A stretch of DNA of 64,000 nt from Opisthocomus hoazin (GCF_030867145.1 NC_134418.1:374501-438500), one strand, 5' to 3'; positions 11,201 through 21,629 are shown, counted from the stretch's first letter. Notes: generated from the sequence alone by a model not told the origin. Numbers and translations: made by a program.

Positions 11201-12327
11201 AGGGAAAGGGAAAGAAAAGGAAAAAGAAAAAAAAAACAAACAAAACAATCACAGCAGCGTGGGAGAGAGAAGGATCCAGGGGAGGGCCCGGGACGCAGAA
11301 GAGGGGCGACAGGGCCCCGGAGGCCCGCCACTCACCGCAGATCTCGCTCTCGGCGCTGTCGGGAGACTCTGCCGCTTCAGGCGCTTCTCTCTCCTGCGCT
11401 CCTCCCTTCCTCTTCCGTAAGTCCGGTCGCTTGGCTGTCCTACACCTAAGAAAAAACGCGCATGTGTCGCGGCTCTCAGGACACGAGGCTCCCTAGGCAC
11501 GTAGCCTCGCTCGCTCACGCGCTCCACAACCGTACCATGCTGCTGCTGGTGACACATACAGACCCTGCGGGACACGCTGGCGGCCTGGCCTGCTGCAGGC
11601 TACCAAGAGGGAGCCTTCCTCACCCGCAGAGGCAGGCTCTCTCCTGCCTGCGGAGCCAGGCAGCTTCCAGCCAGGTGGCCTTCCATTTTTTTTTCTTCTT
11701 CAGCCTTCTCGGGACTCTCCAGCTTCAGCCCCGCCAGCTCCCGTCCGCAGCCACTCAACGCTCCGCCTCTCCCTTTTCGCCCCCACGACGCCAGGAGACC
11801 GAGGCCCGGCACACACAGCCCTCACAAGCCTGGAGCGGGCGCAGCCAACGGCATCCCCAGGGCAGGAACGGACAAACGCGTCCTCAGCGCGGCCCCTGCC
11901 ACAGAGAAAGAAGCAGCGGCGACCGCGTTAAGGGAGGCCGAGGCACGCTCGAGGCCCAGTGTGCCGCCCGCACCACGGGCCTTGGGGGAGGCCGGGGGCT
12001 CCGGGACAGGCTTCAGGGGACGTGCTGGAGCTGGGGGCGGCTGCGCGGGGCGAGCGGGGCCGGGGAGCGCTGCCGAGTTGGGGGGGGTGCCCGCATCCTT
12101 CCCCCCTCACCCTGCGTCACCTCCCGCCTCTGGCCCCGGGGCTGCCCGCACCCGCCTCGCCTCCAGCGCACCGGCAGCCTGCCGCAGCGGGCGGCTCGAA
12201 GCTTCCCGTCCCACCACCCTCGGGCAGCCACCACGCACCCCCGCACCCGTCGCAGGGGAGCCCGCGCCTCACGGCTGGCCTCTCCGCTCCCCCGCCGCCC
12301 CGGCACCCGACACCAGGGCGCCGCCAT
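8240..12327 (-). CDS. Predicted tandem-array gene, copy II (unrecognised)
   Basis: This is the same architecture as copy I, one unit to the right: first coding exon 12327-12273, 110-bp exon 11445-11336, optional 110-bp exon 9246-9137, terminal exon from 8463 with stop at 8397-8395 and polyA signal at 8262-8257. The first exon again gives 18 codons beginning MAAPWC and leaves one base, and all splice signals are preserved. The first-exon source is unit 3, whose CpG segment has diverged elsewhere, yet these 55 coding bases are identical to those of unit 1. The exon is flanked upstream on its own strand by an NRF1 palindrome at 12343-12354. No homologue is recognised. The coding status is uncertain for the reasons given for copy I. 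Confidence 0.4.
8257..8262 (-). terminator. PolyA signal of array gene copy II
   Basis: This is the same AATAAA signal exactly 4,655 bp to the right of the unit 1 signal. Confidence 0.6.
9466..9815. repeat. Pyrimidine-rich minisatellite, unit 2
   Basis: This is a copy of the unit 1 array at +4,655 bp, with one noticed substitution (5001 a to 9656 g). Confidence 0.8.
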
Positions 12328-12356
12328 GCTGCTGCGCCGTACCGCGCATGCGCCAC
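12320..12356 (-). promoter_or_regulatory. NRF1 palindrome plus YY1-type site, unit 3 left
   Basis: CGCGCATGCGCC at 12343-12354 keeps the NRF1 core although flanking bases have changed (ccgtaccgcg in place of ccgcactgcg). The YY1-type core over the ATG at 12327 is unchanged. Confidence 0.5.
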
Positions 12357-12500
12357 GTGCCGACGGCGCGCCGGAGTGGCCAGTCCCCAGTCCCTGCGCG
12401 GAACGCCGGGCTGCAGTACCGCATCGCGGCCAGGGGACGGCGCCAGCGGACACGGCGCGGCGCCCACGCCCGGCCCCACCTCCGGGTCCAGGCAGCGCGC

Positions 12501-12541
12501 GCCGCCGGCAGGGGGCGGCGCCGCCGGCAGGGGGCGGCGCC
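12501..12541 (+). promoter_or_regulatory. Tandem pair of CTCF-like motifs
   Basis: A 19-bp direct repeat places CCGGCAGGGGGCGG at 12505-12518 and again at 12524-12537. This resembles the CTCF core (CCACCAGGGGGCGC) apart from two or three positions. Units 1 and 2 lack this insertion. Binding is not shown. Confidence 0.3.
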
Positions 12542-12968
12542 TCCGCACGGCTCCGGGCAGCGCCCTGCCGCGCGCCTCCCGCTCCGGGCAGCCCCCGACT
12601 CGCGGCTGCGACACGGCGCCGCACCCCCGCCGCTCCTTGCCCCCGACCTCCCGGGGGCTTTTCCCCAGGACCTGCCACTCCATCCACACCCCCACACACC
12701 CCGCGCTCACCTTCTCCCTCGCTGCAGCCGCAACCCGGCTACGGCTCCGCTCCTCCCTCGACTCGCACCGGCCCCTCCACAGCCACCCGGGGCACGGCAG
12801 CACCGGGCCCTCCACCGGCAGAGGGAGGGGCCGTCGCCATCAGCCGTGCTGCCCGCACCTGGGGCTCCTCCGGCTCCGGCCCACGGCTGGATCCCACGGT
12901 GCCGTCATTGGGCAAACACAAAGACCCTCTGAAGCCGTTTGGGCATTTCAGCAAGCAGGCAGGCGTCC

Positions 12969-12974
12969 TTTATT
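12969..12974 (-). terminator. PolyA-type signal in unit 3
   Basis: AATAAA on - in the sequence unique to unit 3, directly left of the 80-bp repeat array. It could end a - strand transcript coming from the ZNF143-type promoter region at 13.5-13.7 kb. No coding exon is recognised for it. Confidence 0.3.
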
Positions 12975-13035
12975 GCAGCACCGGACACACAGGGCACGGC
13001 TCCTCCCAGCGCGCACAGCACCTGTGCCACTCGAG

Positions 13036-13318
13036 CGGCAGTACCGAATTTTGGTCACCGGGTGGCAGCAGCGAGCTCTTGGACACGGCGCCACCGCGCA
13101 TTCGCGTCTCCCGAGCCGCAGTACCGAACTTTGGTCACCGGGTGGCAGCAGCGAGCTCTTGGACACGGCGCCACCGCGCATTCGCGTCTCCCGAGCCGCA
13201 GTACCGAACTTTGGTCACCGGGTGGCAGCAGCGAGCTCTTGGACTCGGCGCCACCGCGCATTGGCGCCACCCGAGCCGCAGTAACGAACTTTGCTCACCG
13301 GGTGGCAGCGGCGAGCCC
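13036..13318. repeat. 80-bp tandem repeat, about 3.5 copies
   Basis: The phrase gtaccgaact/att ttggtcaccg ggtggcagc starts at 13041, 13121, 13201 and (as gtaacgaact) 13281, an exact 80-bp period. The second and third units are nearly identical, while the fourth has several changes. It is CpG-rich and open in more than one frame on each strand. It occurs only in the unit 3 specific part. Confidence 0.9.
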
Positions 13319-13516
13319 TGCGGCACGCCCGGTCGAGGCGCGGCCGCACCGCTTTCTGGGGACCGGACGCAGCGGGAAGGCTGCAGAAAAACACACGGAA
13401 CTGACCACAGAACTACCCTTCGTCCCGCGCAGCGGGGGCTGTGGCGGGACCAAGCACAACGCCTCGTCGCACATGCCCGAGAGCAATGCGGCTGCCCGGC
13501 AGCCGAGTCCCTGAAA

Positions 13517-13653
13517 ACGACACCTCCCGGCATGCCCTGGCTAGCAGGGCTCGGCCGCCCGGCAGCCGGAAGACTACACCTCCCGGCATGCCCCGGGGAG
13601 TAGCGTGACCGACAGCGCGCCCCGCGCCCCAGCACTACAGCTCCCAGCACGCC
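13517..13653 (+). promoter_or_regulatory. Cluster of three ZNF143/THAP11-type motifs
   Basis: Three sites match the ACTACA-n-n-TCCCRGCATGCC family: 13573-13592 (actaca cc tcccggcatgcc, near-perfect), 13634-13653 (actaca gctcccagcacgcc, one mismatch in the palindrome) and 13517-13536 (acgaca cc tcccggcatgcc, weaker 5' half). All are in the same orientation at about 55-60 bp spacing. This motif marks many vertebrate CpG-island promoters, often bidirectional ones. No start site or gene is identified, and units 1 and 2 do not have the cluster. Confidence 0.6.
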
Positions 13654-14120
13654 GCGGGAGCTGCGGGCCTCGGCTTGCGGGGACACCGTGCCCGAAACGG
13701 CGCTGGACCCCCGCCGCTCCTTGCCTCCCACACGGACCCCGCTCGGCAGGTACCCTCGCCCGCCTCGGGGCTTTCCCCGGGACCCGCCGCTCCATCGACC
13801 GCCCCGCGCTCACCTTCTCCCTCCCTGCAGCCGCAGCCCGGTCACGGCTCCGCTCCTCCCTCGGCTCGCACCGGCCCCTCCACGGCCACCCCGGTCACGG
13901 CAGCACCGGGCCCTCCACCGGCAGAGGGAGGGGCCGTCGCCATCAGCCGTGCTGCCCGCACCTGGGGCGGCCCCGGCCCACGGCTGGAGCCCGGCAGGAA
14001 CAGGGGGCCGTCGCCCCTGCCCCACAGCCCGTCCCCTCCTCCCCTGGGCTCTGGCGCAGCCCCTCGTCCCGTGCAAACCACGCACAAACGCAGCCGCGAG
14101 GGCAAAAGGGACCGCAGGTC

Positions 14121-14126
14121 TTTATT
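14121..14126 (-). terminator. PolyA signal of diverged copy III
   Basis: AATAAA on - at the position equivalent to that of units 1 and 2. The preceding bases changed from gactAATAAA to gactgAATAAA without harming the signal. Confidence 0.55.
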
Positions 14127-14349
14127 CAGTCACGCACCCAGCCAGTCCCGGGAGCCGCTCTGCTCCGGGGCTCGGGGCCCCCGATGCTCCCTCTGCCCCT
14201 CCGACACCTCGGCAGTCCTTCCCGCAGCTGCGCCCGTTGCTCCAGCAGGGAACAGTCGGTCAGTCCGCTCCCGGAGCGATGCGCTGCTCGGCAGAGGCCG
14301 CCAAAAATGAGGAGCAGGGTGCAGGCCACTACAAGAGAGGAGAAAAGTG

Positions 14350-17300
14350 ACAGCGGCGGTGTAACGAGAAAGCACGAAGCAGGGAAAGGGACAGCGAGAG
14401 AAGGACGGGGACAGGCAGTCCCACAGAGATGGAGAAAGAAGCAGCAGGAAGAGAGGAAGAGTGGCAGCAGAAAGAAGAAGAGGGAGCAGGACAGAGACCG
14501 AAAAAGGATGGGGGAGCAGGACAGAGGCGCAGAAAAAACCTGCAACGGGCAGCACGACAGGAAGGGAGGAAAAAAGAATAGGGGCAGGGACCCGGACTGA
14601 GACAGATGGGGAAAGACAAAAAAAAAAAGCTACAAAAACAGGGCAGAGAGGGAGGAATGAGACAACATGGACAGGGAGCCGGGAACGCAAACGACGGAGG
14701 GAAGGGGCGAGGGTGGGCAGGACAACACGAAACAAACCACATAGCTACACGCTACAGGGAAAAGAGGGAAGACTTAAGAAGTAGGGAGCGGGAGCTGAAC
14801 AAAAGAGAGCCAGAGAGCAAAAAGCCAGAGAGTAATGCGTACAGAAAGAAAGGGGGGGGGATTCTAAAACAGGGTCATCGGGGAGACAGACACAAGTAAG
14901 AAGGACAAAGGACAAAAGCAACAGGCTACGAGGTGGAGAGGGAAGAATCAATGAATATGGACAGAGCGCTGGCCAGAGAGAGACCGAGAAAGGCAAAAGA
15001 TGGCACGGGTGACAGGGCAGAGAGGGAGGAATTTAAAAACCAGGCACAGGGAGTCGGACAGAGGGAAAGGCAGAAATAAAAGGAGAAAAAGTGACGGGCC
15101 ACGGGGCAGAGAGGGAGGAATGGATAAAGAGCAACAGGGGACCGGACAGAGCACAATGGAGAATGGAAAAAAAGCAAAAGCACGCTCCAGGGAAGACGGA
15201 GGGATTGAAGAACCGCGACCAGGAGCTGGACAGCGAGACACAGAGGAAGACCAAAAAACCAACAAAACAAAACCAGTGATGGGCTACAAGATGGGCTGGG
15301 GGAAACAAAAAACAGCGCCAGGGAGCTGGACACAGAGAGATGGAGACAGACAGACCAATAGCGTGGGGCTACAGGGGGCAGAGGGACGAATTAAACACTG
15401 AGGACGGGGAGCCAGACAGAGAGAGAGGGAGATCGCGGAGAACAGTGGTGGGTGCAGGAAGAAGAGGTAAGAGTTAATAAATGGGGACAGGGAGCCGCAC
15501 AGGGAGGGACCGAGAAAGGCAAACACAGCAGCAGGGCATAGGGCAGAGAGGAAGAACTAAAAAACAAGGGCAGTGAGACAGACATAGAGAGATGGAGAAA
15601 AGAAAAAAGCAATGGGTGATGTGGCAGAGAGGGAGGACTTAAAAACAGGCACGGGAAGCAAGAAAGACTGAAAGGGGGGGGGGGGGGGGCGGGGCTGAAT
15701 CCAATAGGCAACAGGATGGAGAGGGAGGACTTAAAAGTGAGGGACGAGAAGCTGGGAAGACAGAGAGGTGGAGAAAGAAACAGAATCACAACACGCTACA
15801 GTGCCAAGAAGGAAGAAGCTGAACAACAGGGACAGGGAGCCAGACAAAGAGAGCCAGAGAAAGAAAAAATACCGACGGGCCACAGGACAGAGAGGGAGGA
15901 ATGAAACAATAGGGATCCGGAGCCGGGCAGTCAGAGAGGGAGGAAGAAGAAATAGCCAGGGGCAATAAGGCAGAGAGAGAAGGCGGCAAAAACAGGGATC
16001 TGGACCAGATCGATGACAAAAGACAAGGACAGTGATGGGCTATAGGGAGGAATGCGAAGACAGGGGCGAGGCGCCAGATGCGGAGCAAGGCACACAGGAA
16101 GTACAGCAAAAGCTAGAGAGCAGAGAGGGAGGAATTAAACCACAGGGATAGGGAGCCGGGGAGGGAGCTGGAAAAAGGGATGCAGGAGGGGAGACGAGGA
16201 GGAATTAAAAAATTGGGATCCAGAGCCCGAGAAAGAAGTAAAATTGCCACAGGCTAAAGGGCCCAGAAGGAAGAAATTGAAAACCAGGGAGCAGAAGCCA
16301 GCCAGAGAGAGACGCAGAAAGGAAAAACCACGATGGGCTCCCAGACGGAGAGGGAGGAATTTCAAAAAGGAAGGGAGCGGGAGCCGTACACAGAGAGACA
16401 GAAAAAGGGAAGATAGCAACAGGCCACAGGGCAGCGAGGGAAGAACTGAAAAGTAGGGACAGGAAGCCGGACAGAGCGCAACGAGAAAGAAATGGCCGGG
16501 GGGGAAACACAGCACCACCACCTGCGACAGGCTACAGGGCTAGCCCAAGCTGGCCAGTGGAAATATTCCGTACCACAGACGTCACGCACAGCTTATAAAT
16601 GGGGGCTGGCTGCGGGGCAGGAATCAGCTCTTGTCGTTTCCGCGAGTTGGAACCCGCTCTCGTCCGGGAGGTCAAACTATTTTGGAATTTAGCGAAACTT
16701 GCGATTTCCGGGTTCCGCAATCGCTGTTCGGGGACTGCCTGTGCACCGGTCATCGGGTGGTGAGAGAAACTGTACTGCGTATAGTTTGGTTCGCATGTGC
16801 GTTGTTGCAATTATTATCATCGTTATTAGAATTATCAGCAGTATTTCCTTTGTTGCCTTACTAAACTGTCTTTATCTCAACCGACAAGTTTTACCTTTGG
16901 TCCATTTGTCCTCCGCATCCCGCTGGGGAGGGAACGGGCCGGGGGTGGGGGCTGTGAGCGAGCAGCTCTCTAGTGCTTAGTTGCCGGCTGCCAAGTTAAA
17001 CCATGACAGACAGAGAGGGAGGAATTAAAAAAAAACAGGACTGGGAGCAATCTACAGAGAGACGTCCGGGAACGAAAGTGTAAACAGCACCGCGTACAGG
17101 GCAGAGAGGGAGGAATTCAACAAAAATAATAAGTAAAGACAGGGAGCCGGACAGAGGGACACAGAGACAGAGAAAACAGCAATGGGCTACAAGACAGAGA
17201 GGGGGGGATTAAAAAATCCTGGCGGGGAGCCGGACCGGGAGAGACGGCCAAAGAAATGAAATCGCGCCGTGGCACAGGGAAGACAGGAGGACAACACTGA

Positions 17301-17750
17301 AAACCAGGGCCTGGGAACTGGAAAGAGAGCGCCAGAGAATGAAAGAACTCCTGACGGGCTCTAGGGCAGAGACAGGAGGAATGAAAAAACAGGGGCGGGG
17401 AGACAGAGAGAGACAGAGAGAGAGAAATAAGAGGGTGGGAAAGCAACAGGCCGCAGGCTCCGGAGGGAGGAAGTGCGAAAGAGGGGCTGGGAGCCGCACA
17501 GGGAGAGGGTGGAGAAACAGACCTGCAGAAGTGACAGGGTATGGGGCAGAGAGGGAGGAACTTAAAAAAATCAGGACCTTGAGCCAGACCGAGAGAGACG
17601 GAGAAAATAAATAAAAATGGCGACGGGTAACAGGGCAGAGAGGGAGGACCTAAAAGATGGGGACAGGGAGCTGGTCAGACAGAGATGGAGAAAGCAGGTA
17701 CACGGGAGAAGGGAGGGGGTTGGGGGAGGCAGGGAGAAAAAAATAGAACA
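14350..17750. repeat. Degenerate ~90-bp purine-strand minisatellite, unit 3
   Basis: The anchor phrase gcagagagggaggaatt (with variants) recurs at about 14648, 15018, 15108, 15551, 15627, 15718, 15893, 16116, 16340, 16434, 17015, 17103, 17193, 17545 and 17634. The shortest spacings are mostly 76-91 bp. Between anchors are aacagggacagggagccggacagagaga and gagaaagaaaaaagcaacgggctac phrases. It is the clearest form of the repeat that fills the intron-like parts of all units. Runs of 13 or more G occur at about 15677-15690. An LTR is inserted at about 16,540-17,008. Confidence 0.85.
16536..17008 (+). mobile_element. Solo LTR of an avian class II (ERVK-like) endogenous retrovirus
   Basis: The sequence departs sharply from the surrounding minisatellite. 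It has a CRE-like gacgtcac at about 16579, a TATA box (TATAAAT) at 16594-16600, an R/U5-like stretch with the actaaactgtctttatctcaacc block typical of avian ERVK LTRs (about 16,860), and ends ...aaaccatgaca at 17008, after which the minisatellite resumes. No internal retroviral genes, primer-binding site or second LTR follow, so it is a solo LTR. The exact 5' boundary and target-site duplication could not be fixed in the repetitive flank. Confidence 0.75.
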
Positions 17751-20460
17751 AAAATCACAGCAGTGTGGGAAAGAGAGGGATCCAGGGGAAAGCCTGGATG
17801 CAGAAGAGGGGCGACGGGGCCCCGAGGGCCCGGCACTCACCGCAGCTCTCGCTCTCGGCGCTGCCGGGAGACTCTGCCGCTTCAGACGCTTCTCTCTCCT
17901 GCTCTCCTCCACTCCTCTTCCGTACCTCCGGTCGCTTGGCTGTCCCCCACCTAAGAGAAAACGTCCATGTCTCGCAGCTCTTACGAGACGAGGCTCCCTA
18001 GGCACGTAGCCTCGCTTGCTCGCGCGCTACGCGCAGGAACAGGACAGAGGGAAAGAGAGAGAGACAGAGAGAGAATGACGAGCGGGCAGCAGAACTGACG
18101 GATCAAGAGAGAAACTGAATCAGGGGAATAAAGAACGCTGGAGGGAGACACAAGTAGAGGGAACAAGCCAGATGGACGGGGGCAGGAGACACACAGATCA
18201 GGCCAAAGAGGTGGAGAAAGTAAAACCAGTGATGGGCTAGAAAAAAGGCCAAGGAGCAGGACAGAGGAGAATAACGGGACAGCAAGCTGGACACGGGCAT
18301 ATGGCGAGAAACAAAGGGACAGGCAGCAGTATGGAGATACACAGACAAAGAGTTACGGGGAGGATGGAGGACAGAGAGAAGAAGAGAAAAGGGACAGGGA
18401 GGGGGCACAGATGGAGAAAGAAACACTGCCCAGAGAGAGAGGAAGAAAGCGACAGGACAGAGGCAGAGAGGTAGAGAAAGGAAGAAAAAAGTAGCGACGA
18501 GTAGGAGGCCAGAGGGACAAGGAAAAGACAGGAGGAAGGACAGAGTGACAGAGAAAACAGGTGAGGGACAGGACGCCAGAAAGAAAGGTACTGTGAAAGA
18601 GAGAGCACGACAGGGAGCAGGACGCTGGGACAGACAGCAAACGAGAGCAACAGAGAGAACGGCAGCGAGGCGGAGCACGAGAGAAAACAGGGACTGAGAG
18701 CAAGACCGAGGGGTGAAGCAACAAATAATGGGGCTGGGGAGCAGGACAGCAGAAAAGAGACACAGAGAAGGGGGACACATAACACAACTCCAAATTGAGA
18801 AGGAGAAGAAGAGCACAGAGGGTCACAGACAAAAAGAGAGGGACGGCAGAAAGAGAAGAACAAGACGAGGGAGAAGGACTGAGGAGCAGAGAGAAAAAAG
18901 TACAGGGAAAAGGACAGAGATGCAGAAAACAAGGCAAGACTGGAGCCAGAGCACAGGGCAAAACTGACAAGGACAGGGAGCGGGACAAAGGGACGGAGGA
19001 GGAAAAAACAGCTATGGGCCGCAGCACAGAGGAAGAGAGAGAAAAAGAGCAAGAAGAGCAAGGGAAGAAGAATGACAAAAGGGTGTTGACAGGGACACGT
19101 ACAAAGGGGGCTCGGGGGACACACACATCGGAAGGGTAGAAAGGAAAGGGAGGGATGGGGAGCAAGACAGCGTGAGAGCGAGACGGAGGAAGCGGAGTGT
19201 AAGGACACAGAAAAGCAGAGGTACTGGGAAGAGGAAAGAACGTCAGGGAGAGAAAGGCGAGGGTGGCGAGCAGGAGAGAGAGAGGTGGAGAATGAAAAAA
19301 CAGCCATGGTCAGAAGAACAGAAATGCAGAGAATAAAAAATTACTTCCAGGCAGCAGGACAGAGGGACAGAGCAAGAGAAAAAAAAAAACAAACAAAAGG
19401 GAGAAGGATGGGTAACACACAGCAGGACACTGCAAGAGTGAGAGGACAGAATACACAAAGCAAGGCAAAGGAATGAAGAGAGAAAAAACAAAACAAACAA
19501 CCCAGCAAACAGAAAGTGAACTGGACAGAACTAGCAGCAGGGCAGAGAGACAGAGAAAGAAAAAACAGGGACAGAGGGATAGAGAGGCAAAGAGAGGGAT
19601 GGGGACCAGGACAGTGGGATACAAACAGGGAATAGGACGCGAGATTGCAGAGAGAGAGAGGTCCAGGGAAGCAGGAAGAATGACAGAGAGAAAAAGGGGG
19701 AGGGGGGCGGGGAGCAGGTCAGAGAGCTGGAGAAAGGAAAAACACTGCTGTGGAGCAGCAGAGGGGGACGGAGAAAGAAAGAGAGGGACGGGGATCAGGG
19801 CAGGGAAACGGAGAGAGAAAATAAGCGATGGGGAGCAGGGCAGAGCACTAGGAAGAGGAAAATAAGACAACGGAGAAGACCGAGGAGCTCAGAGAGAAAG
19901 AAGGGTCGACAGAAAATGCCAGAGAGGTAGAGAAATCAGGAAAAACAGGGACGAGGAGCCTTGCAGAGACAGAGCACAAAAATGTAGGGTCGGTGAGCGT
20001 GAAAGAGGGAGAGAGAGAGAGACGGGGGCAGGGGGAGGAGATGAAGAAGAAAGGAGAGACAAAGATGGCAACGGAGCGCAGGACACACAGACAGAGAAAA
20101 AGGACAGTGAACAGGAAAACAGGGACCGAGAAACAAAGAAAGGATCAGAGCTAGACAAAGACACCAAGAAGGGGGTGGGGGTGGGGGGGCGGGGATGTGC
20201 AGGGAAACCCCAAAACAAACCAGCAAGGGGCTAGAGAACAGAGAGGGAGAGAAAGAGAAGAAAGGGCCATGAAGCAGGACAGAGAAAGAGAGAAAGGCAA
20301 AAAGGGAGAGCCAGCTGAACAGGGACGTATAGCAAGAAACGACCGGACAGGCAGCAGGACAGAGAAATAGAGACAGGGAGCCGGCTAGAGAAATTCTGGA
20401 GGGAGAAAAAGAAGGAGAGGGAGCAGGACACAAACACAGATAGAAGACAGGAGGTACAGG

Positions 20461-20461
20461 G

Positions 20462-20492
<31 letters not shown>

Positions 20493-20579
20493 GAAAAGAA
20501 AAGAAAAGAAAAGAAAAGAAAAGAAAAGAAAAGAAAAGAAAAGAAAAGAAAAGAAAAGAAAAGAAAAGAAAAGAAAAGA
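20461..20579 (+). repeat. (AAAAG)n microsatellite
   Basis: About 24 copies of gaaaa in tandem with one two-base irregularity near 20485. It lies immediately left of the caCAGCAGCATGGG phrase that starts the exon-bearing part of the unit, where units 1 and 2 have an A-rich tract or a poly-G run instead. Confidence 0.95.
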
Positions 20580-21629
20580 TCACAGCAGCATGGGAGAGAG
20601 AGGGATCCAGGGGACAGCTCGGGACACAGAAGAGGGGCGACAGGGTCCCAAGGGCCCAGCACTCACCGCAGCTCTCGCTCTCGGCGCTGCCGGGAGACTC
20701 TGCCGCTTCAGACGCTTCTCTCTCCTGCTCTCCTCCCTTCTTCTTCCGTAACTCCAGTTGCTTGGCTGTCCTCCACCTAAGAGAAAACACACATGTCTCG
20801 CAGCTCTGACAAGACGATGCTCCCTAGACACGTAGCCTCGCTCGCTTGCGCGCTCCACAACCGTACCATGCTGCTGCTGGTGACACATACAGACCCTGCG
20901 GGGCACGCTGGCGGCCTGGCCTGCTGCGGGCTACCAAGAGGGAGCCTTCCTCACCCGCAGAGGCAGGCTCTCTCCTGCCTGCAGCGCCAGGCAGCTGCCA
21001 CCCAGGTGGCCTTCCATTTCTTCTTCAGCCTTCTCGGGACTCTCCAGCTTCAGCCACTCCAGCTCCCATCCACAGCCACTCAGCGCTCCGCCTCTGCCTT
21101 TCTGCCGCCAGGACAGCGATGCCCGGCACACGCAGCCCTCACAGGCCTGGAGCGGGCGCAGCCAACGGCATCCCCAGGGCAGGAACGGACAAACGCGTCC
21201 TCAGCGCGGCCCCTGCCACAGAGAAAGAAGCAGCGGCGACCGCGTTAAGGGAGGCCGAGGCACGCTCCAGGGCCAGCGTGCCGCCCGCACCACGGGCCTT
21301 GCGGGAGGCCGGGTGCTCCGGGACAGGCTTCAGGGGATGTGCTGGAGCTGGGGGCGGCTGCGCGGGGCGAGCGGGGCCGGGGCAGCGCTGCCGACTTGGG
21401 GGGGGTGCCCGCCTCCTTCCCCCCTTCCCTTCCGTCACCTCCGGCCTCTGGCCCCGGGGCTGCCCGCACCCGGCTCGCCTCTTGCAGCCTGCCGCAGCGG
21501 GCGGCTCGAAGCTTCCCGTCCCACCACCCTCGGGCAGCCACCACGCACCCCTTCACCCGCCGGAGGGGAGACCAGGCCTCACCGGTGGCCTCTCTGCTCC
21601 CGCGCCGCCCCAGCACCCGCTACCAGGGC

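Larger units (their letters stand above)
6592..11246. repeat. Macrosatellite unit 2, 4,655 bp
   Basis: This is a tandem, same-orientation copy of unit 1 at a constant offset of 4,655 bp across its whole length. Every module recurs: 110-bp exon modules at 6681-6790 and 9137-9246, the NRF1/YY1 promoter at 7656-7690, the terminal exon from 8463 downward, a polyA signal at 8257-8262, and the pyrimidine minisatellite at 9466-9815. Confidence 0.95.

Noticed and set aside
11462-13603. 713-codon open frame on + through the CpG segment of unit 3
   Set aside because: GC-rich DNA yields long open frames in all registers. It crosses - strand exon modules, an 80-bp repeat and promoter motifs, and its counterparts in units 1 and 2 break into other frames.
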